The notes beneath the pieces are model-generated. The model was given only the letters and a program-made list of their open reading frames with translations, was not told where the DNA came from and made no database searches. Shown here piece by piece: positions 25,465 to 34,797 of a stretch of DNA of 64,000 bases; the stretch's first letter is position 1; every line of letters begins with the position of its first letter. The DNA comes from Ectobacillus ponti (GTDB lineage: Bacteria > Bacillota > Bacilli > Bacillales > Bacillaceae_G). The stretch spans positions 205,135 to 269,134 of the forward strand of contig NZ_JANCLT010000003.1 of NCBI RefSeq assembly GCF_024294785.1, in the 5' to 3' direction. The translations under genes and the position numbers were made by a program.

Positions 25465-26568
25465 TTGACCGGGAATTGGAAAAAGCATAATGGCATGTAT
25501 GTTCATACAAAAGATTGGTATAATGCTATTCCAGCAAAGAATGAGAATGCTTTTTTTCATCTGGCGATGGAAGAGGGGAACATCTATATGCAGCCCAAAT
25601 CCATCTACCCTGCCATGCATTGGCTGTTTCGGGATGGAAGTAAGGGCACTATGCCGCCTTCTACCATAGCAGTCGTACAAAATGGGCGCGCTGTCGGTTC
25701 TCACGGTAGCATCATGACAGATGACAATCATCTGATTTTTGAGCTTTCACATGAATATGTACCACATCCGGAACAGCACTCCATTCTGCAAAAGAATGAT
25801 GTTCCGGATCCGGAGTGGCATGGGGACAGTATTGCCGTATTGACTTCCAGCGTGGCAGATTATTATTACCATTGGTTATTTGATGTAATTGCCCGTCTGC
25901 ATATGCTGGAGGCGGCAGGCATCCCCTATAACAAGCTTTTGTTAAATATGAAGGGAAACAGGCCGTTTCAACAAGAAACGCTGGCTCTGCTGGGAATTGA
26001 TCAGAGCCGCATTCTTACGTGCCACGAGCACCTTCATCTTCAGGCGCATAAGCTGATTGTGCCGTCTATAGTAGGATATCTGGGGCATATGCCGAAGTGG
26101 ACCTGCAGGTACTTGCGAAGCCGGTTTCTACCTTACAGCCGCAAGGTTTTCGGATATGAAAAGATATATATAAAAAGAAAATATGCAAGACATCGAAGAG
26201 TGATAAATGAAGATGAAGTGGCAGCCTTTTTGGAGCAGAGGGGGTTTAGGACTGTCGTCCTGGAAGAATTGTCTGTTGTGGAGCAGATGAATATCTTTGC
26301 TTCTGCCGAAGTGGTTGTTGCACCGCATGGAGGAGGACTTACAAACCTTGTGTTTTGCAGTCCCCGTACAAAAGTGATTGAATTTTTCGCGCCGAATTAT
26401 ATCAATGGATTGTATTGGGTATTGAGCAATCATGTAGATCTGGACTATTACTATTTGTTTGGAGAAGGAGATCATCCTCCTGATTATGTCTATCCGGCAT
26501 ATGTCTGGGAGGATATACAGGTAGACATGCAGAAGCTGAAGGATACTCTCCAGTTGGCTGGCATCTGA
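25465..26568 (+). CDS. GT61-family (DUF563) glycosyltransferase
   Basis: A 367-residue protein of the GT61/DUF563 type. Diagnostic stretches: YYYHWLFDVIARLHMLEAAG (about residues 130-150), YIKRKYARHRRVINEDEV, VVLEELSVVEQMNIFASAEVVVAPHGGGLTNLVF with the APHGxGL motif, and VIEFFAPNY. Bacterial members act in surface polysaccharide synthesis; donors are mostly unknown. The start is TTG at 25465 with GGAGGG upstream. It is about the same length as, and clearly paralogous to, the gene at 27814. Confidence 0.87.
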   Translation: MTGNWKKHNGMYVHTKDWYNAIPAKNENAFFHLAMEEGNIYMQPKSIYPAMHWLFRDGSKGTMPPSTIAVVQNGRAVGSHGSIMTDDNHLIFELSHEYVPHPEQHSILQKNDVPDPEWHGDSIAVLTSSVADYYYHWLFDVIARLHMLEAAGIPYNKLLLNMKGNRPFQQETLALLGIDQSRILTCHEHLHLQAHKLIVPSIVGYLGHMPKWTCRYLRSRFLPYSRKVFGYEKIYIKRKYARHRRVINEDEVAAFLEQRGFRTVVLEELSVVEQMNIFASAEVVVAPHGGGLTNLVFCSPRTKVIEFFAPNYINGLYWVLSNHVDLDYYYLFGEGDHPPDYVYPAYVWEDIQVDMQKLKDTLQLAGI

Positions 26569-26724
26569 TGGCTGGATTGTACTTTTGGATGGAAAGCTTG
26601 GTATATCAGCGGCAGCTTTCCTCTCTGTTATCGTACAGTTGGAGAAGAATAAATGATCATAATCCTTGAGCAGCGGCACGTATGATGAAGCAAGGGGATT
26701 ATGGCGCAATTATAAGGAGGAAGT

Positions 26725-27801
26725 ATGTCTATTGTCTTAATAACCGGTGCTGCCGGTCTAATTGGTTCGGAGGCAGCGGAATTTTACATGCGGGAAGGGT
26801 TCACGGTGCTGGGGATTGACAATGATATGCGCCAAAGCTTTTTTGGGGCAGAGGGCTCAACCATTTGGAACAAGGAGCGCCTCGAGAAGCAATATCCGAA
26901 TCAGTATATTCATTTCAACATGGATATTCGCCATAAGGAAGGAATTCATCAGTTGTTTGCCAAGTATAAGGATCATATTGCCTTAATTATTCATACGGCA
27001 GCTCAGCCGTCGCATGATTGGGCAGCAAAAGACCCCTATACGGATTTTGAAGTAAACGCGAATGGCACGCTGAATCTTTTGGAAGCGACACGTATATATT
27101 GTCCCGAGGCTGTATTCATTTTCACTTCCACAAACAAAGTATATGGAGACGGCCCCAACTCTTTGTCTTTTGTGGAGCAGGAGCATCGTTGGGAACTGGC
27201 GCAAGACCACCCGTACCATAAAGGAATTCCTGAGGAAATGTCTGTGGACAGCTGCTTGCATTCCTTGTTTGGCGCCTCCAAGCTGGCGGCTGACATCCTG
27301 GTTCAAGAGTATGGAAGGTACTTCCATATGAAAACGTACAGTCTCAGATGCGGTGTGCTGACCGGTTCGAAACAGGCGGGTGTGGCCCTTCACGGATTTG
27401 TGAATTATTTGATGAAATGCGGCATTACGAAACGCGAATACACAATATTGGGATACAAGGGCAAGCAGGTTCGGGATGTCATTCATTCGTCTGATGTGAT
27501 TCATGCATTTGATTGCATCTTTCGGAATCCTGTTCATCATGGGGAAGTATACAACCTCGGCGGCGGAAGGGACGGGAATATTTCTCTGCTTGAGGCCATT
27601 CATTTGTGTGAGGAGATTACAGGGAATCCATTTGCGTACACCTATGTGGACCAGCCGCGAATTGGGGACCACATTTGGTATGTGAGCAGCTTGGACAAAT
27701 TTAAAGCTCACTACCCAAACTGGCGGCAGCGCTACACCACCCGTCAAATATTTGAAGAAATATATGAGTATAATCGAGAACGATGGATGAATGAGGCATA
27801 G
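26725..27801 (+). CDS. SDR epimerase, CDP-paratose 2-epimerase-like
   Basis: A 358-residue extended SDR. The cofactor loop [15 protein letters not shown] is at residues 7-21. [11 protein letters not shown] and the long signature [25 protein letters not shown], then LRCGVLTG and [16 protein letters not shown], match the CDP-paratose/CDP-tyvelose 2-epimerase (RfbE/TylX) group rather than GalE. No CDP-hexose synthesis genes are visible in the window, so a different nucleotide sugar is possible. GGAGG precedes the ATG. It is preceded by a 156-bp gap with nothing recognisable. Confidence 0.82.
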   Translation: MSIVLITGAAGLIGSEAAEFYMREGFTVLGIDNDMRQSFFGAEGSTIWNKERLEKQYPNQYIHFNMDIRHKEGIHQLFAKYKDHIALIIHTAAQPSHDWAAKDPYTDFEVNANGTLNLLEATRIYCPEAVFIFTSTNKVYGDGPNSLSFVEQEHRWELAQDHPYHKGIPEEMSVDSCLHSLFGASKLAADILVQEYGRYFHMKTYSLRCGVLTGSKQAGVALHGFVNYLMKCGITKREYTILGYKGKQVRDVIHSSDVIHAFDCIFRNPVHHGEVYNLGGGRDGNISLLEAIHLCEEITGNPFAYTYVDQPRIGDHIWYVSSLDKFKAHYPNWRQRYTTRQIFEEIYEYNRERWMNEA

Positions 27802-27813
27802 AAGTGAGGCTGC

Positions 27814-28920
27814 ATGCATAAATCAAATAAACCCATCCGCATATACAACACAGTTGAGCAATGGATGCAGGCTGCTCTCAATAAGCCGGGCAGCCAAGAT
27901 GCTTGTACGTATTTTTCGCTGGAGGAGGGGACGCTGCACACGTCCCCCAAGTCTGTATATCACACAATTTGCAGGCAGTTTGCGGATGAACAATATCGGG
28001 TATGTCCGCCTGCATCGCTTACCATGCTGCATAATGGACGGTGTCTGGGAAGGTACGGAACAGCCATCACTGCAAGCAACGATTTGATTTTCGAGCTTTC
28101 CTACGAATATTTCGTAGAGAACGGACATCACTCCATCTTCGATATAGAGAAGGTGCCGCCGCTGCATAAGTATTACGGGAATGCCGCTGTGCTCACCTTC
28201 AGCATGGCGCACGGCTATTATCATTGGATGTTTGATGTGCTCGCGCGCCTGCGCCTCTTGGAGCTGTCAGGGGTCCGGTATGACAAAATTGTACTCAACG
28301 TAGACCAGAGCCTGCCGTTTCAGGCAGAGACATTGCAGCTTATGAATATAGGGCAAGAGAAAATCATTTATGCAGGACCGCACACACATATTGAAGCGCG
28401 GGCACTTCTTATTCCTTCCTTGACAGGCTATACCGGCCGCCCGCCCAAGTGGGCATGTCAATATCTGAGAGAAGCATTGCTGCCTTACGGGACGCCATAT
28501 GGGGGCCATGAGAGGATTTACATCAGCCGCAAGCATGCGCAGCACCGGCATGTGGGCAACGAAGGAGAAGTGGAAGCACTTCTGAAACGATTTGCCTTTC
28601 AGACTGTGTATTTGGAAGACATGTCATTGCAGGAGCAGATCGGCCTTTTTTCCAAAGCGCGCTTCATTGTTGCCCCTCATGGCGCCGGGCTGGCAAATCT
28701 GCTGTTTGCCCCAGAGGGCGCAAAGGTGCTGGAGTTTTTTGCGCCGAGCTACGTGAATGTAGTGTATTGGGTATTATGCAACCATTTGAATTTAGAATAC
28801 TATTACCTGCTCGGAGAGGGCGACCGGTCTGTTACCTATGCAGATGGTTCCAACCGGGGAGAAAATCTCATTATGAATATAAGTGAACTGGAGGCAACCT
28901 TGCTGCAAGCAGAATTGTAG
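27814..28920 (+). CDS. GT61-family (DUF563) glycosyltransferase, second copy
   Basis: A 368-residue paralog of the gene at 25465, sharing YYHWMFDVLARLRLLELSG, YISRKHAQHRHVGNEGEVEALL, IVAPHGAGLANLLF and VLEFFAPSYVNVVYWVLCNHLNLEYYYLLGEGD. The APHGAGL motif is intact. It follows the epimerase by 12 bp. The two copies flanking the epimerase suggest a local duplication; divergence through most of the length suggests different linkages. Confidence 0.87.
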   Translation: MHKSNKPIRIYNTVEQWMQAALNKPGSQDACTYFSLEEGTLHTSPKSVYHTICRQFADEQYRVCPPASLTMLHNGRCLGRYGTAITASNDLIFELSYEYFVENGHHSIFDIEKVPPLHKYYGNAAVLTFSMAHGYYHWMFDVLARLRLLELSGVRYDKIVLNVDQSLPFQAETLQLMNIGQEKIIYAGPHTHIEARALLIPSLTGYTGRPPKWACQYLREALLPYGTPYGGHERIYISRKHAQHRHVGNEGEVEALLKRFAFQTVYLEDMSLQEQIGLFSKARFIVAPHGAGLANLLFAPEGAKVLEFFAPSYVNVVYWVLCNHLNLEYYYLLGEGDRSVTYADGSNRGENLIMNISELEATLLQAEL

Positions 28921-28954
28921 ATAGGCGGCCTCTCCTTGTGAAGGAGGAAGCGCA

Positions 28955-30157
28955 TTGGGAATTGAGATGAGTGTAATTATGAATTCCTATAATAAATATC
29001 CTCAATGTCTATATTCGTTATATGCCATTGAGGGCCAGACGTTTGATTTATCCAAAGTGGAAGTTATTTTTGTAGATGATACCTCTACGGATGAAACGCC
29101 GATACTGCGGGAGTATGAGCCTCCCTTTCAGTTTAAGTATCTCCGCCCCGCAAGCAACCTGGGGAGATCAAAGGCAAAGAATTTCGGGCTTGAGCATGCA
29201 CAGGGGAACATTATCGTCATGCTGGATGCGGAGGTGCTTCTGAGTCCAACTTTCCTGGCGGAGCACTATGCGTATCATCAGGCTGCCGAGCCGGTTTGTG
29301 TGGCCACCTGCTTTCATCATCGGTCTGCGTACACGGTGTACGAGGACACCTTTCAGCCGCAGCAAAAAAGAGAGTTTTTTAGATTTGTAGACAGACATAA
29401 AGCAATGCTTCCCCGTCATATCCAATTTGCATTGAAGCGAAAGGTCGGGAGAGGAATAAACACAGGGAAGGTGGAGTTTCTTGAGAAAGAGGACTTTATG
29501 CTGGAGCAGTACAAGGGTCTTTCCTTTCCCACGCCCTTCTTTCCTGAGATTGTGAAGGCATTCGGCCATGAACTAAATGGCTTTTCATTTCCGTGGATCT
29601 TTGCCATTACTCATGCGCTGAGCTTTACAAGAAGCCAACTGGAGGCAGTAGGTCAGTTTTATGAAGGGTTTCAAGGGTATGGATGCGAGGACTGGGAGTT
29701 TGGCTACCGCCTGTATAAGAATGGGGTCAAGATTATTGATAACCCGAACGGCTGCGTGTACCACCAGGAGCACGCCCGCAACCCTGTAAATGACCAAAAG
29801 GAGGCTGTATCCAATTATTACACCTTCTACAAGCGCCATCCTCACTTTGATGTAGGGGCCGTGGCGCTGATGTGGGTCGGAAAGGATTGGTTTTTTACAG
29901 ATCAGCTTGTTAAGGAATATGCCCGTTTTTGCCAAGAAACAGGTGAGCGGTATATCGAATTACAACAGGCATACCACACCTTCTTTTCCCTTATTCTTGA
30001 GCACATGATACAGGACAAACAAATTACACGATTGGGGCAGGCGGCACAATTCAATGAGAATACCTGGCAGCAATTGTACCGGCAAAAGCAGGACGCAGAG
30101 CAGACAGGAAAATATCCGTACCTCATTGAGACCATGAATCACCTGTTACAGTTGTAG
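28955..30157 (+). CDS. GT2 glycosyltransferase with galactosyltransferase-like C-terminal region
   Basis: A 400-residue protein. MSVIMNSYNKYPQCLYSL, VEVIFVDDTSTDET, NLGRSKAKNFGLEHAQGNIIVMLDAEV (the DXD region as LDAE) make the GT2 core. QGYGCEDWEFGYRLYKNG around residue 245 is the Glyco_transf_7C-type (W)E-D-x-E/D region with the likely catalytic base. About 110 residues of helical tail follow. The TTG start at 28955 lies 7 bp after AAGGAGG. It is the seventh gene of the rightward unit. Confidence 0.87.
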   Translation: MGIEMSVIMNSYNKYPQCLYSLYAIEGQTFDLSKVEVIFVDDTSTDETPILREYEPPFQFKYLRPASNLGRSKAKNFGLEHAQGNIIVMLDAEVLLSPTFLAEHYAYHQAAEPVCVATCFHHRSAYTVYEDTFQPQQKREFFRFVDRHKAMLPRHIQFALKRKVGRGINTGKVEFLEKEDFMLEQYKGLSFPTPFFPEIVKAFGHELNGFSFPWIFAITHALSFTRSQLEAVGQFYEGFQGYGCEDWEFGYRLYKNGVKIIDNPNGCVYHQEHARNPVNDQKEAVSNYYTFYKRHPHFDVGAVALMWVGKDWFFTDQLVKEYARFCQETGERYIELQQAYHTFFSLILEHMIQDKQITRLGQAAQFNENTWQQLYRQKQDAEQTGKYPYLIETMNHLLQL

Positions 30158-30174
30158 AAGGGAGCCGAAACAGC

Positions 30175-31179
30175 ATGTTGGTGTCCGTCATAACAGCCGT
30201 GTACAACGGAGAGCTCTATTTACAAGAATGCATTAACAGTATTTTGAACCAGACGTATACAAATTTTGAATACATTATTGTAAATGATGGTTCTACGGAT
30301 GGAACAAAGCATATTCTGGATGCAATTACAGACGAAAGGGTCATCATCATTCATTCTGAAAGAAATCAAGGGGCAGCCCGCTCCTTAAATATGGCAGCGG
30401 AGAGGGCGAAAGGAATATGGATTGCTGTGCAGGATGCTGACGATATCAGCTGTCCTGCCAAGCTGGAGGAGCAGGTTCGATACATGCAGGCCCATCCTGA
30501 CCGCATCGGCGTTTCTTCGCTGATCCGCAGCATTTCAGGAACCGTACCGGTGGCGGACCATGTCCTGGCAGCCATTGAGAACGGATATAATACTCAGTTG
30601 CCCATGAAGGAAGTGTACGATAATCGTTTTCGTCAGTGCTATCTGTGCCATGGAACGGTTATGTATGCCAAAGAGGCCTTTTTGAAGGCGGGGATGTATG
30701 ATCCGGCATACAGCATCAGCTATGACTATGATCTATGGCTGCGGCTCTATGAACAAATGCCGATTGAAAAAATTCCCCACGTCCTCTATGAGTACCGGAT
30801 TGTGACAAATTCTCTTACCCATTCCGGCGGCAGTAAGGTCAACCAGGAACTGCTCCACATTTCCACAAAATACATTCGAAAACTGCTGCAATATAAAAAG
30901 GGAACCGAGCCCAAGCTGGTGCTTGCAGGGTCCAGCGAAGGAATTGCGTTCTTTAAGCAGCATGTGGAAAGCGCATCTGCATTGGCTGTACAAGAGTACT
31001 ACGATTTGTCCAGGGTGCAGCAGGAATGGAAAATAATCAATATGCTGAAGCATAACAAATATGATGCGGTTATCATAATGGGAGAAGATTACAATTCCCG
31101 CAGATTTATCAATGACCTGCGGAAGAATGGACTGACAGAACACGAACAGTTTTTCCGCGTTTGGGATTATAAGTGGTAG
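30175..31179 (+). CDS. GT2 glycosyltransferase, paralog of the gene at 24397
   Basis: A 334-residue protein: VSVITAVYNGELYLQECINSIL, YIIVNDGSTDGT, AVQDADDISCP and SYDYDLWLRLYE. The C-terminal ~90 residues (PKLVLAGSSEGIAFFKQHV to HEQFFRVWDYKW) repeat the extra domain of the 24397 gene, including the closing FRV. AAGGGA precedes the ATG. The middle regions differ enough that the two enzymes probably use different acceptors. Confidence 0.87.
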   Translation: MLVSVITAVYNGELYLQECINSILNQTYTNFEYIIVNDGSTDGTKHILDAITDERVIIIHSERNQGAARSLNMAAERAKGIWIAVQDADDISCPAKLEEQVRYMQAHPDRIGVSSLIRSISGTVPVADHVLAAIENGYNTQLPMKEVYDNRFRQCYLCHGTVMYAKEAFLKAGMYDPAYSISYDYDLWLRLYEQMPIEKIPHVLYEYRIVTNSLTHSGGSKVNQELLHISTKYIRKLLQYKKGTEPKLVLAGSSEGIAFFKQHVESASALAVQEYYDLSRVQQEWKIINMLKHNKYDAVIIMGEDYNSRRFINDLRKNGLTEHEQFFRVWDYKW

Positions 31180-31262
31180 TCAGTACAGGGTGGAAGCAGG
31201 GTGACAGCGCCTCGCTTCCTCACTGTTTCGCCCCTCCAGACTCATATGAAAGGGATGAGTGC

Positions 31263-32249
31263 ATGATTCTTGTAACAGGCGGAGCAGGGTATATCGGCAG
31301 TCACGCTGTGAAGAGTCTGCTGCAGCAGGGTTTCCGTGTAGTGGTACTGGATAATCTTTCGACGGGGCATCGATGGGCAGTAGACAAAAATGCTGTATTT
31401 ATAGAAGGTGACGTTGGAGATGCAGCCATTTTACATTCTGTATTTACTCAATACCCAGTAAAGGCCGTCATGCACTTTGCAGCGAGCTGTCTGGTGGGAG
31501 AGTCCGTACGGGAACCGCTTCAATACTATGAGAATAACGTTGTTTGCTCCTTCACTTTACTGAAAGCAATGCTGCAGCATCATGTGCGGAAAATCATTCT
31601 TTCATCCACCTGTGCCGTCTACGGTATTGCCAAAAAGGAAGGGCTGGTTGAGTCTTCACAGCTCGCCCCCATTAATCCTTATGGACATTCCAAGCGTATG
31701 ATAGAACAAATGCTTGCTGATTTCTCCGGCACATATGGATTGCAGTATGTCATTCTCCGTTACTTCAATGTTGCGGGAGCTGCCTGGTTGGAGGGAATCG
31801 GGGAAGTTCATGATCCTGAAACGCACTTAATCCCGAATGTACTGCTGCACCTGCTGGGAGGGAAAGAACATGTAACGGTATTCGGGAACGATTTCGATAC
31901 AAGCGATGGAACTTGTGTACGGGATTATATTCATGTGCTTGACTTGATTGAAGCGCATGTGTTATCGCTGAAACTGCTGCTGGAGCATGAAAATGTTGCC
32001 AAAATCTATAATCTCGGGACGAATACAGGCTACTCCGTACAGCAAATTATTGAGGCATGCGAGAGAATCACACATAAAAAGGCAAAGATTGTGCTGCAGG
32101 GGAGGAGACTGGGAGATCCTGCCTGGCTCGTGGCATCGGCGGAAAAAATCCGGCAGGAGCTTGGCTGGCGGCCTAAGTATTCCTTGGAGGACATGATTGC
32201 CTCTGCCTGGGAATGGCACAGCAATGGTGCGAGGAAGCATAAGAATTAG
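31263..32249 (+). CDS. galE: UDP-glucose 4-epimerase
   Basis: A 328-residue GalE interconverting UDP-glucose and UDP-galactose (or the N-acetyl forms). VTGGAGYIGSHAVKSLLQQG at residues 4-23, LDNLSTGH, HFAASCLVGESV, LSSTCAVYG (Ser/Thr of the catalytic set), NPYGHSKRMIEQML (YxxxK) and LRYFNVAGA are complete. The ATG at 31263 follows AAAGGGA; the longer open frame begins inside the preceding gene. It is the last gene of the nine-gene unit and ends before a large hairpin. Confidence 0.93.
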   Translation: MILVTGGAGYIGSHAVKSLLQQGFRVVVLDNLSTGHRWAVDKNAVFIEGDVGDAAILHSVFTQYPVKAVMHFAASCLVGESVREPLQYYENNVVCSFTLLKAMLQHHVRKIILSSTCAVYGIAKKEGLVESSQLAPINPYGHSKRMIEQMLADFSGTYGLQYVILRYFNVAGAAWLEGIGEVHDPETHLIPNVLLHLLGGKEHVTVFGNDFDTSDGTCVRDYIHVLDLIEAHVLSLKLLLEHENVAKIYNLGTNTGYSVQQIIEACERITHKKAKIVLQGRRLGDPAWLVASAEKIRQELGWRPKYSLEDMIASAWEWHSNGARKHKN

Positions 32250-32261
32250 AGAGAAGTATAC

Positions 32262-32330
32262 AAGATGCCGCTTGCTGTCTTGCAACAGATTGTTCATGGA
32301 ATCTGTGCGGGATCACAAGCGGCATCCTTG
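32262..32330. terminator. Long imperfect hairpin between galE and the UXS gene
   Basis: Outer arms aagatgccgcttg (32262-32274) and caagcggcatc(ctt), with an inner pair around aacagatt/aatctgt, form a long cruciform-like element between converging genes. T-runs are weak on both sides. Confidence 0.6.
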
Positions 32331-32339
32331 TTATTGCTT

Positions 32340-33305
32340 TTACGAGGTTATGGATTTTGCCCGATAAGACGAGATGGTGTGCTGAAGCCCTTGCTCCAGC
32401 GTGACCTTCGGCTCCCAGCCCAACAGCCGCTTCGCCTTCTCAATAACCGGCCGGCGCACCTTCGGGTCATCCTGCGGAAGCGGATGGTAGGTAATGCGGC
32501 TGCCGGAAGCAGCCAACTGCTTTACCAGATGCGCCACGTCCAAAATCCTGTATTCAATCGGATTGCCAATATTGATCATCTCGCCGTTTGCCTCCTCCTT
32601 CTCCATCATCAGCATCAATCCGCGCACTGTATCTGTGACATAGCAAAACGATCGTGTCTGTGTTCCATCCCCATACACTGTAAGATCCTGCCCCGCCAGT
32701 GCCTGTGTGACAAAGTTGGAAATGACCCGTCCATCATCATTCCGCAATCCCGCGGAGTACGTATTAAAAATCCGCGCCACCTTCACCGGAACATGATAGG
32801 CAGAGAAGTACAAGTAACAGAGCACCTCGCCCATCCGTTTCGCCTCGTCATAGCAGGCGCGCGGCCCCCAGGTGTTGACGTTCCCGCGGTATGCTTCGTC
32901 CTGCGGATGCACCTCAGGATCTCCGTAGGCTTCGCTTGTACTTGTATAGAGAAGCTTTGCACCGGTCCGCCTTGCCAGCTCCAGCATATTCTTTGTCCCG
33001 TCGATGTTCACGCTGATGGTGTCAAAGGGAGCGGCTTGATAGAATTTGGGGGAAGCGGGGGAAGCCAGATGATAGATTTCATGGATGGGAGCGGTGCCGC
33101 ATATGTGGAGCACATCCGGATTGGCGACGTCATACGGAATGAAACGGAAGCTTGGAAGCTGCAGCAGCGCCTGGATATTCTCCAGCTTGCCGGTGGACAG
33201 GTTATCCAGGCCGATGACAGACGTGCCCGGCGTTTGCAGAAGCGCTGCAGCCAGGTGGGAACCGAGAAAGCCGGCCACACCAGTGATTATAATAGTTTTA
33301 CTCAA
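32340..33305 (-). CDS. UDP-glucuronate decarboxylase (UDP-xylose synthase)
   Basis: A 321-residue extended SDR. TGVAGFLGSHLAAALL at the N-terminus, LASPASPKFYQAAPFDTISVN, YTSTSEAYGDPEVHPQ, GPRACYDEAKRMGE with the YxxxK pair, and RIFNTYSAGLRNDDGRVISNF follow the UXS pattern closely. These enzymes turn UDP-glucuronate into UDP-xylose. It faces the galU-ugd operon, whose Ugd makes the substrate. The start is TTG at 33305 with GAGGTG upstream. Other branches of the family exist, so the product needs proof. Confidence 0.88.
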   Translation of the reverse strand: MSKTIIITGVAGFLGSHLAAALLQTPGTSVIGLDNLSTGKLENIQALLQLPSFRFIPYDVANPDVLHICGTAPIHEIYHLASPASPKFYQAAPFDTISVNIDGTKNMLELARRTGAKLLYTSTSEAYGDPEVHPQDEAYRGNVNTWGPRACYDEAKRMGEVLCYLYFSAYHVPVKVARIFNTYSAGLRNDDGRVISNFVTQALAGQDLTVYGDGTQTRSFCYVTDTVRGLMLMMEKEEANGEMINIGNPIEYRILDVAHLVKQLAASGSRITYHPLPQDDPKVRRPVIEKAKRLLGWEPKVTLEQGLQHTISSYRAKSITS

Positions 33306-33469
33306 AGTTGTTCACCTCATCATGTTCGTTGGACACGGGGAATGCCGCTATTATTGTATGAGAGACAGCCTGAATGGTTCGGGCAAATGCAGCAATGTGC
33401 GTCTATTGTACAGCCTTGCCTGCATACATTAAGGTACATGGATGAATGGTTTGGGTAAGGAGGGGTAGG

Positions 33470-34210
33470 GTGGTTTCTCTCATTGTATGTACAAATCGGG
33501 AATATGCCATGGAGAATGTGTTCGCAAACTACACAAGGCAAGAGTATCCGGATAAGGAAATGATTATTGTACTGAACAGTGACCGCATGAATATAGAGAG
33601 CTGGAAAGCGGAGGCTGAGAAGCACCAGAATGTCACCGTATTCCGGCAGCCGGAGCAGGTTACGCTGGGAGAGTGCTATAACTTTGCGATTCCCCGGGCC
33701 AAATATGCATATGTAGCCAAAATTGATGATGATGATTATTATTCTCCGTACTATTTAAGTGAGGCCGTAAGGGGAATAGCGGTGAGCGGGGCCGATGTAA
33801 TTGGCAAGAGCACGGCTTTTATTTATTATGCCAGGCAGCAGCTCCTGACTCTGTTCCGGGAGGGTGTGGAGTTTTCGTATATCCAGGATGAAAAGGAGAT
33901 GTTCGCGAAATTCTTAATTGGTGCGACCTTACTGTTTCGAAAGGATCTCTTCCCTGATCTCTCCTTTAAACCAACGAATATTGGCGAAGATACAGAGTTT
34001 TTAAGAATGTGTGTACAGAAAGGCCTTCGGACATACAGCACATCCAGGTATAACTATGCCTACATTCGTTACTCGAATTCCGGACATCATACGTCTACCC
34101 TGCAGGAACACAAGCTGTTGGAGAAATCGAGATATATAGCCAGAACAACGCATTTTCACCCGGTTGTTACACGGATGAGCGAGGATATTTTTGTACAAGA
34201 TTCTGAATAA
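33470..34210 (+). CDS. GT2-type glycosyltransferase next to cotO
   Basis: A 246-residue protein beginning VSLIVCTNREYAMENVFANY. It has QEYPDKEMIIVLNSD, NFAIPRAKYAYVAKIDDDDYY (Asp-rich metal motif) and GEDTEFLRMC. The GTG at 33470 lies 6-7 bp after AAGGAGG and opens the GT2 fold. It is 60 bp upstream of the spore coat gene cotO, tying the glycan locus to the spore surface. The fold is short and the tail HHTSTLQEHKLLEK is helical. Confidence 0.85.
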   Translation: MVSLIVCTNREYAMENVFANYTRQEYPDKEMIIVLNSDRMNIESWKAEAEKHQNVTVFRQPEQVTLGECYNFAIPRAKYAYVAKIDDDDYYSPYYLSEAVRGIAVSGADVIGKSTAFIYYARQQLLTLFREGVEFSYIQDEKEMFAKFLIGATLLFRKDLFPDLSFKPTNIGEDTEFLRMCVQKGLRTYSTSRYNYAYIRYSNSGHHTSTLQEHKLLEKSRYIARTTHFHPVVTRMSEDIFVQDSE

Positions 34211-34227
34211 TGTCTGGAGAGACCTTG

Positions 34228-34236
34228 CATATAGTA
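34228..34236 (+). promoter_or_regulatory. Possible SigK -10 before cotO
   Basis: CATATAGTA matches CATANNNTA. No clear -35 AC at the usual distance was found. cotO-type genes are late mother-cell genes, which fits. Confidence 0.35.
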
Positions 34237-34270
34237 TATATGTACATTTAAAGAGGCAGGAGGAACTACA

Positions 34271-34789
34271 ATGAGCAAGAAAAAACAGGCAGATACAGAA
34301 CGGTCCCCGCTATTCTACATTGCGCAGCCGCAGCTTCAACGTCCGGTTGCTCCCATGCAGCACTCCTTTGTCATTAAAAAGGGGAAGCCGGCAGGCAACG
34401 GCAAGAAGGAAACAGCGGAAATAGAAGCAGGCACAGCAGAGGCAAGAGAGCAGGAACCGGCTGCGTGGGCGGAGAATCCGAGTGCAGCGCACACAGCTGT
34501 GCAGCAGGAAGAGGAACATGGGGAGGACATAGCTGCCGATGATGCCGTCATGCGAAAGCCCTTCAAGGATATGAGCATAGAGGAGAAAATTCAATATGTA
34601 TTACACCTGCCGCACTATATTCCAAAAATTCCGTGTGAGGTTATGACAAACGGCCAGAAGCATTTGGGATACATCAGATCTTACAAGGAAGAAACTGAAA
34701 TGGTAAAGCTCCAATTGCAGAACCAGCTCTCCTCCGTCGAGATTCCGCTGCGGGAGATTCAAAGCATTCAGATGCGCGGGCTGTACTAA
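34271..34789 (+). CDS. cotO: Spore coat/exosporium assembly protein CotO-like
   Basis: A 172-residue protein. The first ~100 residues are low-complexity, charged and Ala/Glu-rich. The last ~75 residues (PFKDMSIEEKIQYVLHLPHYIPKI, then a beta-rich tail ending EIPLREIQSIQMRGLY) match the conserved C-terminal part of CotO. CotO is a late mother-cell coat protein; in the B. cereus group it guides exosporium cap assembly together with ExsY and CotY. AGGAGG precedes the ATG. It converges on the CotZ/ExsY-like gene, the same pairing seen in B. cereus. It is shorter than B. subtilis CotO in the variable part. Confidence 0.85.
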   Translation: MSKKKQADTERSPLFYIAQPQLQRPVAPMQHSFVIKKGKPAGNGKKETAEIEAGTAEAREQEPAAWAENPSAAHTAVQQEEEHGEDIAADDAVMRKPFKDMSIEEKIQYVLHLPHYIPKIPCEVMTNGQKHLGYIRSYKEETEMVKLQLQNQLSSVEIPLREIQSIQMRGLY

Positions 34790-34797
34790 AAGAGAGA

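Noticed and set aside
32265-33458. A 397-codon plus-strand frame opposite the UDP-glucuronate decarboxylase gene
   Set aside because: Shadow of a well-conserved SDR; no motifs or ribosome site.
12318-34210. Horizontal transfer of the whole glycan locus as a genomic island
   Set aside because: No integrase, tRNA, direct repeats or IS elements border it, and a composition difference could not be measured by eye.
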